NCBI GenBank assembly: GCA_017305815.1
Contig: JAFKJZ010000423.1
Coordinates: 1-5,522, forward strand
DNA: 5,522 nt
Direction: 5' to 3'
Source of the DNA: Hyphomicrobiales bacterium
Lineage (GTDB): Bacteria; Pseudomonadota; Alphaproteobacteria; Rhizobiales; Kaistiaceae
Shown here: piece after piece, positions 1 through 4,551 of the stretch
Layout of the letters: each line of letters starts with the position of its first letter
How positions within the stretch are numbered: position 1 is the first letter of the stretch
Translations under genes and position numbers: made by a program
Notes under the pieces: model-generated
What the model saw: the letters and a program-made list of their open reading frames with translations, nothing else
What the model was told of the DNA's origin: nothing
Databases searched by the model: none

Positions 1-1318
1 CCTGCTCGTGCAGTCGGGTGATGTGCAGGTCCCAACGGTTGTTGAGGATCGTCGTGATGACGGCGAGGCCGACCGCGCCGCCGAGGTTGCGCGTCAGGTT
101 GAAGAGGCCGGAGGCGTTCTTCATCCGCTCGGGCGGCAGCGTGCCGAGCGCCAGCATCGAGACGGGCATCATCGACGTCATCAGCGCGACGCCGCGCATG
201 GCCTGCGGGATGAACAGCTCGCTGAACGCCCAGTCCTTGGTGATCGGCACCAGTTCGAGGCAGGAAAGCGCGAACAGCGACAGGCCGAACGCCATCATGT
301 AGCGCGGGTCCATCTTCTGGCCGAGGCGGCCGACGATCGGTGCCGTCATCATCATGAACAGGCCGGTGACGAACATGGTCTCGCCGATCTGCAGCGAATC
401 ATAGCCGCGCACGCGGGCGAGATAGACCGGATAGAGGTAGACCAAGCCGTAGAGGCCGACGCCGAGCATGAAGGAGAACAGCGCGCCGGTCGCGAAGTTG
501 CGGTTCTGGAAGGCGCGCACGTCGACGATCGGTTCGTCGGTCTTCAGCACCCGCCAGAAGAACAGCACGCCTGCGACTACGGTCACCACGGCCAGCGCGG
601 CGATGGTCTCGTCCTGGAACCAGTCATTGGCCGAGCCCTCCTCGAGCACGTATTCGAGGCTGCCGAGGAAGGCGGCGAGCGTGATCAGGCCGATATAGTC
701 GAAGCGCTGCAGCAGCTTGAAATTGGGCTTGTCCCAGTCGACGAAGCTGAGCACGCCGATCGTGACGGCGAGGCCGGGGATCACGTTGACCAGGAACAGC
801 CAGTGCCAGGAGAAGATGTTGGTGAGATAGCCGCCAATGGTCGGGCCGACGGTCGGCGCCAGCGTCGCGATCAGGCCGACGATGGCCGAGACCATGGCGC
901 GGCGATTGGGCGGGAAGATCGTGAAGGCGGCCGCGAACATGGCCGGGATCATGCCGCCGCCGATGAAGCCCTGCAGCGCGCGCCAGACGATCATCTCGCC
1001 GATCGAGTTCGACGTGGCGCAGCCGATCGAGGTGATGGTGAAGCCGCCGGCGGCGATGGCGAAGAGATAGCGGGTCGAGAGCGCGCGGCCGAGGAAGCCC
1101 GAGAGCGGGATCATGATGATCTCGGCGATCAGGTAGGCCGTCTGCACCCAGGAGATTTCCTGCGCGCTGGCGGAAAGGCCCGCCTGGATCTCGGTCAGCG
1201 ACGACGAGACGATCTGGATGTCGAGGATCGCCATGAACATGCCGACGGCCATGGCGACGAAGCCAAGCGTGCGGCGCGGCGTCATTTCGGGCAGGGCGGG
1301 CTGTTGGGGTCCGGCCAT
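1..1318 (-). CDS. emrB: EmrB/QacA-type (DHA2 family) MFS multidrug efflux permease, C-terminus missing
   Basis: Inner-membrane proton-driven drug exporter of the 14-helix DHA2 branch of the major facilitator superfamily, expected to work with the adaptor encoded just upstream. 439 residues are visible; the family usually has about 500-530, so roughly the last 70-90 lie beyond the left edge. Visible marks are the first-helix signature AILDIQIVSSSL (30-41; family form LDxTIVNVALP), the loop GFLGRALSTRYLF (74-86) where motif A sits, WRALQGFIGGGMIPAMF (112-128), and the antiporter motif C region APTVGPTIGG (154-163) followed by FSWHWLFLVNVIPG (169-182), typical of EmrB proteins. Hydrophobic segments continue to the edge. 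The ATG at 1318 is preceded by GAGGAGA, 5 nt away. It is the second gene of a minus-strand operon, 163 nt after the adaptor stop. The family is firm; the substrate cannot be told, and the gene symbol is a family-level name. Confidence 0.93.
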   Translation of the reverse strand, partial: MAGPQQPALPEMTPRRTLGFVAMAVGMFMAILDIQIVSSSLTEIQAGLSASAQEISWVQTAYLIAEIIMIPLSGFLGRALSTRYLFAIAAGGFTITSIGCATSNSIGEMIVWRALQGFIGGGMIPAMFAAAFTIFPPNRRAMVSAIVGLIATLAPTVGPTIGGYLTNIFSWHWLFLVNVIPGLAVTIGVLSFVDWDKPNFKLLQRFDYIGLITLAAFLGSLEYVLEEGSANDWFQDETIAALAVVTVVAGVLFFWRVLKTDEPIVDVRAFQNRNFATGALFSFMLGVGLYGLVYLYPVYLARVRGYDSLQIGETMFVTGLFMMMTAPIVGRLGQKMDPRYMMAFGLSLFALSCLELVPITKDWAFSELFIPQAMRGVALMTSMMPVSMLALGTLPPERMKNASGLFNLTRNLGGAVGLAVITTILNNRWDLHITRLHEQ

Positions 1319-1323
1319 GATCG

Positions 1324-1330
1324 TCTCCTC
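1324..1330 (-). promoter_or_regulatory. Ribosome binding site of the EmrB-type gene
   Basis: Read on the minus strand, GAGGAGA ends 5 nt before the ATG at 1318. It is a strong Shine-Dalgarno match and fixes that start. Since this gene is 163 nt from the preceding stop, it must be translated from its own site, not by coupling to the adaptor gene. Confidence 0.8.
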
Positions 1331-1348
1331 GGGCGTCAGCCCCGAATG

Positions 1349-1366
1349 GGCGCCGGCGTCGGCGCC
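1349..1366 (-). repeat. GC hairpin upstream of the EmrB ribosome binding site, within a 9-bp direct repeat
   Basis: GGCGCCG (1349-1355) and CGGCGCC (1360-1366) form a perfect 7-bp stem around a 4-nt loop. The same stretch is also a direct repeat of GGCGCCGGC at 1349-1357 and 1361-1369. The stem lies about 20 nt upstream of the Shine-Dalgarno sequence of the permease gene, so it would be in the operon mRNA. A smaller GGGC/GCCC pairing (1331-1342) lies beside the ribosome site. In DNA this GC-rich such short stems can arise by chance, so a function is only inferred. Confidence 0.4.
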
Positions 1367-1400
1367 GGCATCACGGCCGTGCGGGGACGGTCGATTTCAA

Positions 1401-1452
1401 CGAGAGGGGAGCCGGAAAGCCGGTAGGGACGACAGGACCGGTTCCCCTCTCG
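1401..1452 (-). repeat. Long inverted repeat (15-bp arms) in the emrA-emrB gap
   Basis: CGAGAGGGGAGCCGG (1401-1415) and CCGGTTCCCCTCTCG (1438-1452) are inverted copies with 14 of 15 positions matching, around a 22-nt loop. It lies wholly in the non-coding gap between the adaptor and permease genes. No run of T follows on either strand, so it is not a standard intrinsic terminator. It could stabilise the 3' end of the adaptor message, act as an attenuator, or be a small palindromic intergenic repeat of the kind scattered through Hyphomicrobiales genomes. The structure is directly visible; the role is not. Confidence 0.65.
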
Positions 1453-1457
1453 AAGCG

Positions 1458-1472
1458 CTCCCCGATGGGGAG
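1458..1472 (-). repeat. Short perfect hairpin just after the adaptor stop codon
   Basis: CTCCCC (1458-1463) and GGGGAG (1467-1472) form a 6-bp stem with a 3-nt loop; AGC (1454-1456) and GCT (1475-1477) can extend it past small bulges. It begins within about 10 nt of the adaptor stop. Its GGGGAG/CTCCCC arms can also pair with the arms of the neighbouring 1401-1452 repeat, so the two can form mutually exclusive structures. Hairpins with CTTCTCCCC/GGGGAGAAG arms recur between genes in rhizobial genomes, and this may be a degenerate one (from general knowledge, not checked). Confidence 0.5.
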
Positions 1473-1481
1473 AAGCTGCTT

Positions 1482-2726
1482 TCAGTTGGCGGCGGCCGCC
1501 TTGGTCTCACCGCCGGTGCGGCTGTCGATGTCGACGACGACCGACAGGCCGGGACGGAGATGGCCCTTCGCGGCCTCGGCGGCCGGGATGCGGATGCGGA
1601 CCGGCACGCGCTGGGTGATCTTGGTGAAGTTGCCGGTGGCGTTGTCGGGCGGCAGCAGGCTGAACACGGCGCCCGATGCGGGTGCGACGCTGTCGACGAC
1701 GCCTTCGATCGTGCCGTCCGAATAGGCGTCGACGCTGACGCTCGCGGTCGCGCCCGGCCGGATGCGGTCTAGCTGCGTCTCCTTGAAGTTCGCGTCGACA
1801 TAGACGTCCTGCAGCGGCACCAATGCCAGCAGGCGCTGGCCGGTGGCGACATACTGGCCCGGATTGACGGCGCGGTTGCCGATCACGCCGTCGAACGGCG
1901 CGCGCACGACCATGTGCTCGAGATCCAGCTTCTTCTGCGCCAGCGTCGTCTGATCCTGGTCGAGCGCGCGCTGCGCCTCGACGCGCTGCGCCTGCAGCAC
2001 CGCGACATTGGCCTCGGCCGTGGTCAGGCCAGCCTTGGCCGATTCCACGGCGGCGGCGGTCTTGTCCTTGGTCGCCTGCGCCTGCTGCAGCGCCTGCTGC
2101 GTCGCGAACTGGTTCTTGGCGAGCGCGGTGGCGCGGCCGAGATCCGCCACGGCGAGTTCGGCGTCGGCATTGGCCGAGGCAATCGACGTGCGGGCCTGCG
2201 CGACGCCGGCCTGGCCGGCCTCGATCTGGCGGTCGATGCGGTCGATGGCGGCCTGCTGGGCGGCGATCTGGTTCTGTGCCGCCTCGACGGCCAGCTTCTG
2301 GTCGGCATCGTCCAGATAGACAAGCGGGTCGCCCGTCTTCACCGCGGTGTTGTTGGCGACGGCGACGCTGGTGACGTAGCCGGGCAGGCGCGGCGCCACG
2401 GTCGCGGTGTCGGCGCCGACATAGGCGTCGTCCGTCGAGACCATGAAGCGGCCGACCGTCCACCATTCGTGGCCGAAATAGGCGCCGGCCGCGATCGCGA
2501 CGACGCCGACGGTCAGGAGAAGAAACCGCCGCCGCCCGCCGCGCTTGGCCGGGGGTGGGGCGATCGCAGGCTTGGCTTCGCCGCTGTTGCCGGGCGCGGA
2601 GGGCCGCTCGGCAATGGGCGCAGCCGCCGGCGGCGGCGGTGTGGCTTCGGCGGTGCGGCGCTGGATCGGCTCCAGCTCGGAAACGCCGGTATCTTCAGGG
2701 GTCTCGACAAGTGCGACCTTTGCCAT
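1482..2726 (-). CDS. emrA: EmrA/HlyD-type membrane fusion (periplasmic adaptor) protein
   Basis: 414-residue adaptor that would link the inner-membrane MFS pump to an outer-membrane channel so that drugs leave directly to the outside. Order of parts: a cytoplasmic Pro/Ala-rich tail (about 1-64, with PPPP at 30-33 and PPP at 57-59), a basic anchor KRGGRRR (61-67), one membrane helix (about 68-85), the MFP signature STDDAYVGADTATVAPRLPG (97-116), a split lipoyl-like domain (GYVTSVAV...NTAVKTGDPLVYLDD, 116-140), an Ala/Gln-rich coiled-coil hairpin (about 141-270), the second lipoyl half with RAPFDGVIG (275-283), and a beta-barrel region to RPGLSVVVDID (391-401). Length is usual for EmrA. The ATG at 2726 is chosen because AGGAGA lies 6 nt before it; an in-frame ATG at 2804 lies upstream of the predicted promoter and operator. 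It is first in the operon, divergent from the TetR gene. No outer-membrane channel gene is in the window. The symbol is family-level. Confidence 0.94.
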   Translation of the reverse strand: MAKVALVETPEDTGVSELEPIQRRTAEATPPPPAAAPIAERPSAPGNSGEAKPAIAPPPAKRGGRRRFLLLTVGVVAIAAGAYFGHEWWTVGRFMVSTDDAYVGADTATVAPRLPGYVTSVAVANNTAVKTGDPLVYLDDADQKLAVEAAQNQIAAQQAAIDRIDRQIEAGQAGVAQARTSIASANADAELAVADLGRATALAKNQFATQQALQQAQATKDKTAAAVESAKAGLTTAEANVAVLQAQRVEAQRALDQDQTTLAQKKLDLEHMVVRAPFDGVIGNRAVNPGQYVATGQRLLALVPLQDVYVDANFKETQLDRIRPGATASVSVDAYSDGTIEGVVDSVAPASGAVFSLLPPDNATGNFTKITQRVPVRIRIPAAEAAKGHLRPGLSVVVDIDSRTGGETKAAAAN

Positions 2727-2732
2727 GACTCG

Positions 2733-2738
2733 TCTCCT
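2733..2738 (-). promoter_or_regulatory. Ribosome binding site deciding the adaptor start
   Basis: On the minus strand AGGAGA ends 6 nt before the ATG at 2726. This rules out the longer in-frame start at 2804, which would add 26 residues that do not resemble the family and would translate through the operator. Confidence 0.82.
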
Positions 2739-2753
2739 GTCTTTCAGCCCCGG

Positions 2754-2783
2754 GAATAGGGTTTGACCGAACCGTTCGGTCAA
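2754..2783 (-). promoter_or_regulatory. Predicted sigma-70-type promoter of the efflux operon
   Basis: Read on the minus strand, TTGACC (complement of 2778-2783) is a good alphaproteobacterial -35. An 18-nt spacer later, CTATTC (complement of 2754-2759) resembles the CTATAT-type -10. Transcription would start near 2747, giving a leader of about 20 nt before the ATG at 2726. The -35 and most of the spacer lie inside the perfect dyad at 2763-2783, so a protein bound there would block RNA polymerase. Predicted by eye, without experimental support. Confidence 0.6.
2763..2783. promoter_or_regulatory. Operator O1: perfect 21-bp dyad, probable TetR-family binding site
   Basis: TTGACCGAAC (2763-2772), a central C (2773) and GTTCGGTCAA (2774-2783) form a perfect inverted repeat with 10-bp arms. 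Size and symmetry fit a TetR-family dimer site, and its position between a TetR-type gene and a divergent efflux operon is the classic place for one. It covers the predicted -35 and spacer of the pump promoter. That the neighbouring regulator binds it is inferred from position and from the second copy at 2824-2844. Confidence 0.85.
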
Positions 2784-2788
2784 TGGCG

Positions 2789-2821
2789 CTTGAATTAGTC
2801 CCATTGAGGGGTTAAATCAAG
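2789..2821. repeat. AT-richer imperfect inverted repeat between the two operators
   Basis: CTTGAATTAGTCCC (2789-2802) and GGGGTTAAATCAAG (2808-2821) are inverted copies with 11 of 14 positions matching, centred at 2805, almost midway between the two operator centres (2773 and 2834). The stretch is much richer in A/T than its surroundings, as expected for promoter DNA, and contains the predicted promoter of the regulator gene. It may simply reflect back-to-back promoter elements (TTGA.. on one strand, TTGATT on the other), not a protein site. Confidence 0.45.
2790..2817 (+). promoter_or_regulatory. Predicted promoter of the TetR-family gene
   Basis: TTGAAT (2790-2795) and TTAAAT (2812-2817) are spaced by 16 nt and each match four of six positions of the sigma-70 consensus. 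Transcription would start near 2825, at the left edge of the second operator, giving a leader of about 155 nt. A weaker alternative, TTGGCA (2886-2891) with TGGAAT (2909-2914), would give a shorter leader. Predicted by eye only. Confidence 0.42.
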
Positions 2822-2823
2822 AT

Positions 2824-2844
2824 CGAACTGAACGGTTCGGTCAA
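2824..2844. promoter_or_regulatory. Operator O2: half-degenerate second copy of the dyad
   Basis: The right half GTTCGGTCAA (2835-2844) is identical to that of O1, and the core AACGGTT is kept. The left half CGAACTGAAC (2824-2833) matches the ideal half-site at 6 of 10 positions. Centres of O1 and O2 are 61 bp apart, close to six helical turns. O2 overlaps the predicted start of the regulator transcript, so binding there would give autoregulation. The intact/degenerate pair suggests tighter control of the pump than of the repressor; that is an inference. Confidence 0.72.
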
Positions 2845-2853
2845 AAAAATCTT

Positions 2854-2895
2854 GCACCGCAGCACAAGGGGCGGTGCCGGTTGGATTGGCAACCG
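2854..2895 (+). repeat. Two adjacent hairpins in the predicted leader of the TetR-family gene
   Basis: GCACCGC (2854-2860) pairs with GCGGTGC (2871-2877) around a 10-nt loop, and CGGTTG (2878-2883) with CAACCG (2890-2895) around a 6-nt loop; the stems abut without a gap. Both are perfect. They lie about 85 nt before the regulator start. They could shape leader RNA structure or mark a binding site in DNA. No T run follows, and no known riboswitch is recognisable. Confidence 0.4.
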
Positions 2896-2967
2896 CTTCT
2901 TGGTACTTTGGAATTCAGAAAATGCGGGGCCTGACTCGACGCTGCATCGAGCAGACGGCCCGCGGCG

Positions 2968-2973
2968 AAGGAG
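2968..2973 (+). promoter_or_regulatory. Ribosome binding site of the TetR-family gene, favouring a GTG start
   Basis: AAGGAG ends 7 nt before a GTG at 2981 but only 1 nt before the in-frame ATG at 2975. A 1-nt spacing is too tight for normal initiation, so the GTG is the better start. The two choices differ by only two residues. Confidence 0.65.
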
Positions 2974-2980
2974 AATGGCC

Positions 2981-3643
2981 GTGTCACTCGTCGACACCAC
3001 CCGTGACGCCGAAGAGGGCGGAGCGGGGCAGGATTCGCGCAAACGCGAACAGATCATGCGCGGTGCCAGCCAGGTCTTCCTCGAGAAGGGCTTCGACGCG
3101 GCGAGCATGAACGACATCGCGCGCGCAGCCGGCGTCTCCAAGGGCACGCTCTATGTCTACTTTGAAAACAAGGAGCGCCTCTTCATCGAGTTGATCTCGG
3201 CCGAGAAGCGCGAGGAACTGTTCCGGATCGTGATGCTCGATTTCGAGAATCACGATGTCGAGGCGGTGCTGAAGAAATTCGGCCGCGAGCTTTGCACGAT
3301 CCTGACCAAGCCCTACTACATCAAGGCGATGCGGTCGGTGTTCTCGATCATCAACAGGATGCCGGAAGTCGGGGCGGAATTCTATTCGAACGGCCCGATG
3401 CTCTGCACGCAATTGCTGGCCAAATATCTGGACGCCCAGACCAAGGCCGGCATTCTGGAGATCGAGGATTGCCTGCTGGCGGCGCAGCAGTTCGTCGAGC
3501 TGTCGCAGAGCGGCGTCATGCGCAGCGTGCTGTTCGGCGTGATCGACAGCCCGGGACCCGAGGAAATCGCGCGGCGCGTCGACAGCGCGGTCACGATTTT
3601 CATGAAGGCCTACAAGGCGCCGCAGTCGGCCTTCGCCAACTGA
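2981..3643 (+). CDS. TetR/AcrR-family transcriptional regulator, likely local repressor of the efflux operon
   Basis: 220-residue one-component regulator, a normal length for the family. Numbered from the GTG, the DNA-binding domain covers about 22-68: KREQIMRGASQVFLEKGF (21-38), then the helix-turn-helix SMNDIARAAGVSKGTLYVYF (42-61) and ENKERLF (62-68), near-canonical for TetR_N. The rest is all-helical and more variable, as expected for a ligand-binding and dimerisation domain; Cys at 105, 142 and 164 and several aromatics are present, but no ligand can be named. The GTG is preferred because AAGGAG lies 7 nt upstream; ATG at 2975 is the alternative, and an open frame from 2852 adds residues unlike the family. 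The gene is divergent from the EmrA/EmrB-type pair across two related dyads, the usual layout of a self-controlled drug-efflux repressor. Repression rather than activation is inferred from O1 covering the pump -35. Confidence 0.92.
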   Translation: MSLVDTTRDAEEGGAGQDSRKREQIMRGASQVFLEKGFDAASMNDIARAAGVSKGTLYVYFENKERLFIELISAEKREELFRIVMLDFENHDVEAVLKKFGRELCTILTKPYYIKAMRSVFSIINRMPEVGAEFYSNGPMLCTQLLAKYLDAQTKAGILEIEDCLLAAQQFVELSQSGVMRSVLFGVIDSPGPEEIARRVDSAVTIFMKAYKAPQSAFAN

Positions 3644-3653
3644 GGCGGCCTGG

Positions 3654-3680
3654 CCGGGACGCCGCGGGGCGGCATCCCGG
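3654..3680. terminator. Strong hairpin between convergent genes, probable bidirectional terminator without a T run
   Basis: CCGGGACGCCGC (3654-3665) and GCGGCATCCCGG (3669-3680) form a 12-bp stem with one non-Watson-Crick position and a GGG loop. It begins 10 nt after the regulator stop and ends 11 nt before the stop of the convergent L,D-transpeptidase gene. The odd pair is C-A in the plus transcript but G-U in the minus transcript, so the stem is somewhat better for the latter. No T run follows on either side, so its strength as a terminator is uncertain. Confidence 0.6.
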
Positions 3681-3691
3681 ATCGCTCGGAA

Positions 3692-4312
3692 CTAGCGGAC
3701 GATGACCTTGGTGCCGATCGGCACGCGGTCATAGAGGTCGCTCACATCGGCATTCACCATGCGGATGCAGCCCGACGAGACGTTGTGGCCGATCGTCCAG
3801 GGCTCGCTGGTGCCGTGGATGCGGAAGATGGTGTCCTGGCCGCCGCGATAGAGATACATGGCGCGCGCGCCGAGCGGGTTCTGCGGGCCGCCTTCCATGT
3901 AGGCCGGCAGGATACGGCCCTTCTTGCGCTCGCGGCGGATCATTTCCGCCGGCGGCGTCCAGCCGGGCCATTCCGCCTTGCGGCCGATCTTCACATTGCC
4001 CTGCCAGCCGAAGCCTTCGCGACCGACACCGACGCCGTAGCGCAGTGCCTTGCCGTTGCCCTCGACCAGGTAGAGGAACTTGTCGCCGGTATCGATGATG
4101 ATCGTGCCGGGCTTCTCGTTGGTGTCGAAGCGCACCCGCTGCTTCTGGTACTTGTAGGGCAGCGGAGCCCCGGGTCCGGAAGCGCGCGGGCCGAAATTGT
4201 CGCTGCCCTGAAACAGCTTCTGGAAGAAATTCTGGGCGTTGGCGCTGCCGCCTCCGGTCAGGGATACCGCACCGGCCAGAAGCGAGGCGGCAAGGATGCG
4301 TCGGAAGTTCAT
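3692..4312 (-). CDS. Secreted L,D-transpeptidase (YkuD / ErfK-YbiS-YcfS-YnhG family)
   Basis: 206-residue exported enzyme expected to act on peptidoglycan in the periplasm, forming 3-3 cross-links between meso-diaminopimelate residues or attaching a protein to the stem peptide. A signal peptide is clear: MNFRR, a hydrophobic stretch (about 6-20) and an ANA-Q cleavage site after residue 26. A short Gly/Pro-rich linker (about 35-52) precedes the YkuD domain (about 68-205), with GTIIIDTGDKFLYLVEGNGKA (69-89) at its start. The active site is visible as HGT (His166) and SSGCIRM (179-185), with catalytic Cys182 and Arg184; the usual His before GC is Ser here, a common variant. The start at 4312 is chosen because GGGGGA lies about 5 nt before it and the signal peptide follows directly; an ATG at 4324 would add four residues. 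It is convergent with the regulator gene and divergent from the transporter gene. No LysM or other wall-binding domain is present. Confidence 0.93.
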   Translation of the reverse strand: MNFRRILAASLLAGAVSLTGGGSANAQNFFQKLFQGSDNFGPRASGPGAPLPYKYQKQRVRFDTNEKPGTIIIDTGDKFLYLVEGNGKALRYGVGVGREGFGWQGNVKIGRKAEWPGWTPPAEMIRRERKKGRILPAYMEGGPQNPLGARAMYLYRGGQDTIFRIHGTSEPWTIGHNVSSGCIRMVNADVSDLYDRVPIGTKVIVR

Positions 4313-4361
4313 GGAATCCCCCATTTAGGCCCATCGCACCGGTCGGCGCGGTCTCGAGCAA

Positions 4362-4390
4362 AGGATAGAATCGCTGTCGATCTGCGGCAA
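4362..4390 (-). promoter_or_regulatory. Predicted promoter of the L,D-transpeptidase gene
   Basis: On the minus strand TTGCCG (complement of 4385-4390) and TATCCT (complement of 4362-4367) are 17 nt apart, each matching four of six consensus positions. Transcription would start near 4355, about 43 nt before the ATG at 4312. The dyads at 4401-4433 would then lie upstream of the -35, at about -54 and -70. Predicted by eye. Confidence 0.45.
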
Positions 4391-4400
4391 CCGGCCAACG

Positions 4401-4418
4401 AATCACGCGGCCGTGATT
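4401..4418. promoter_or_regulatory. Dyad AATCACG-N4-CGTGATT, possible regulator site
   Basis: AATCACG (4401-4407) and CGTGATT (4412-4418) are perfect inverted 7-bp arms around CGGC. It directly adjoins, sharing one base with, the CRP-like dyad that follows. The half-site ATCACG resembles the ATCACA half of that dyad, so both may bind related or the same protein. No specific factor is identified. Confidence 0.5.
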
Positions 4419-4433
4419 GTGATCGCGATCACA
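4418..4433. promoter_or_regulatory. CRP/FNR-type perfect dyad TGTGA-N6-TCACA
   Basis: TGTGATCGCGATCACA is a perfect 16-bp palindrome with the TGTGA-N6-TCACA layout recognised by CRP-type proteins in enterobacteria. It lies in the divergent region between the L,D-transpeptidase gene and the SbmA/BacA-like gene. From the predicted promoter of the former its centre is about 70 bp upstream of the start point, near a distance used by class I CRP activation. Alphaproteobacterial CRP homologues can prefer other sequences, so which protein binds is unknown. Confidence 0.6.
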
Positions 4434-4541
4434 GAAACGGCATTCTCCCGGTCGGCCATTAATGTTCGGTAACGCGGCGGCAATGTCGTCGTCAGGTCAG
4501 CGTCCCGATAGTGGGCAGTCAGACAGCAACCGGTGCTGGTC

Positions 4542-4546
4542 GGAGA
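4542..4546 (+). promoter_or_regulatory. Ribosome binding site of the SbmA/BacA-like gene
   Basis: GGAGA ends 5 nt before the ATG at 4552, supporting that start. The protein begins there with a short basic segment (MHKLKSALG), as is usual before the first membrane helix of the family. Confidence 0.65.
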
Positions 4547-4551
4547 ACTCT

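Noticed and set aside
8..1426. A 472-codon open frame on the plus strand opposite the EmrB-type gene.
   Set aside because: It is antisense to a clear MFS permease with conserved motifs; its translation is dominated by Arg, Asp, Glu, Gly and Ala with no hydrophobic core or recognisable domain, typical of GC-rich shadow frames.
2512..2640. The Pro/Ala-rich, GC-rich stretch of the adaptor gene as a microsatellite or frameshift site.
   Set aside because: The frame is continuous and proline-rich cytoplasmic tails before the membrane helix are common in this family; the codons vary and do not form a tandem repeat.
2727..2804. A 26-residue N-terminal extension of the EmrA-type adaptor starting at 2804.
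   Set aside because: It would require translation through the predicted promoter and operator, and a strong Shine-Dalgarno site fits the ATG at 2726.
2843..2850. The A run at 2843-2849 as a T-tract terminator for minus-strand transcription.
   Set aside because: On the minus strand the T run comes before, not after, the operator dyad, and no gene upstream on that strand needs a terminator there.
2852..2980. An extended N-terminus of the TetR-family protein from 2852.
   Set aside because: The extra residues do not resemble the family, the stretch holds two hairpins, and a Shine-Dalgarno sequence lies just before 2981.
3785..4462. A 225-codon plus-strand open frame across the L,D-transpeptidase gene and its upstream region.
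   Set aside because: It is antisense to the YkuD active site and signal peptide, runs through the dyads at 4401-4433, and resembles no family I know.
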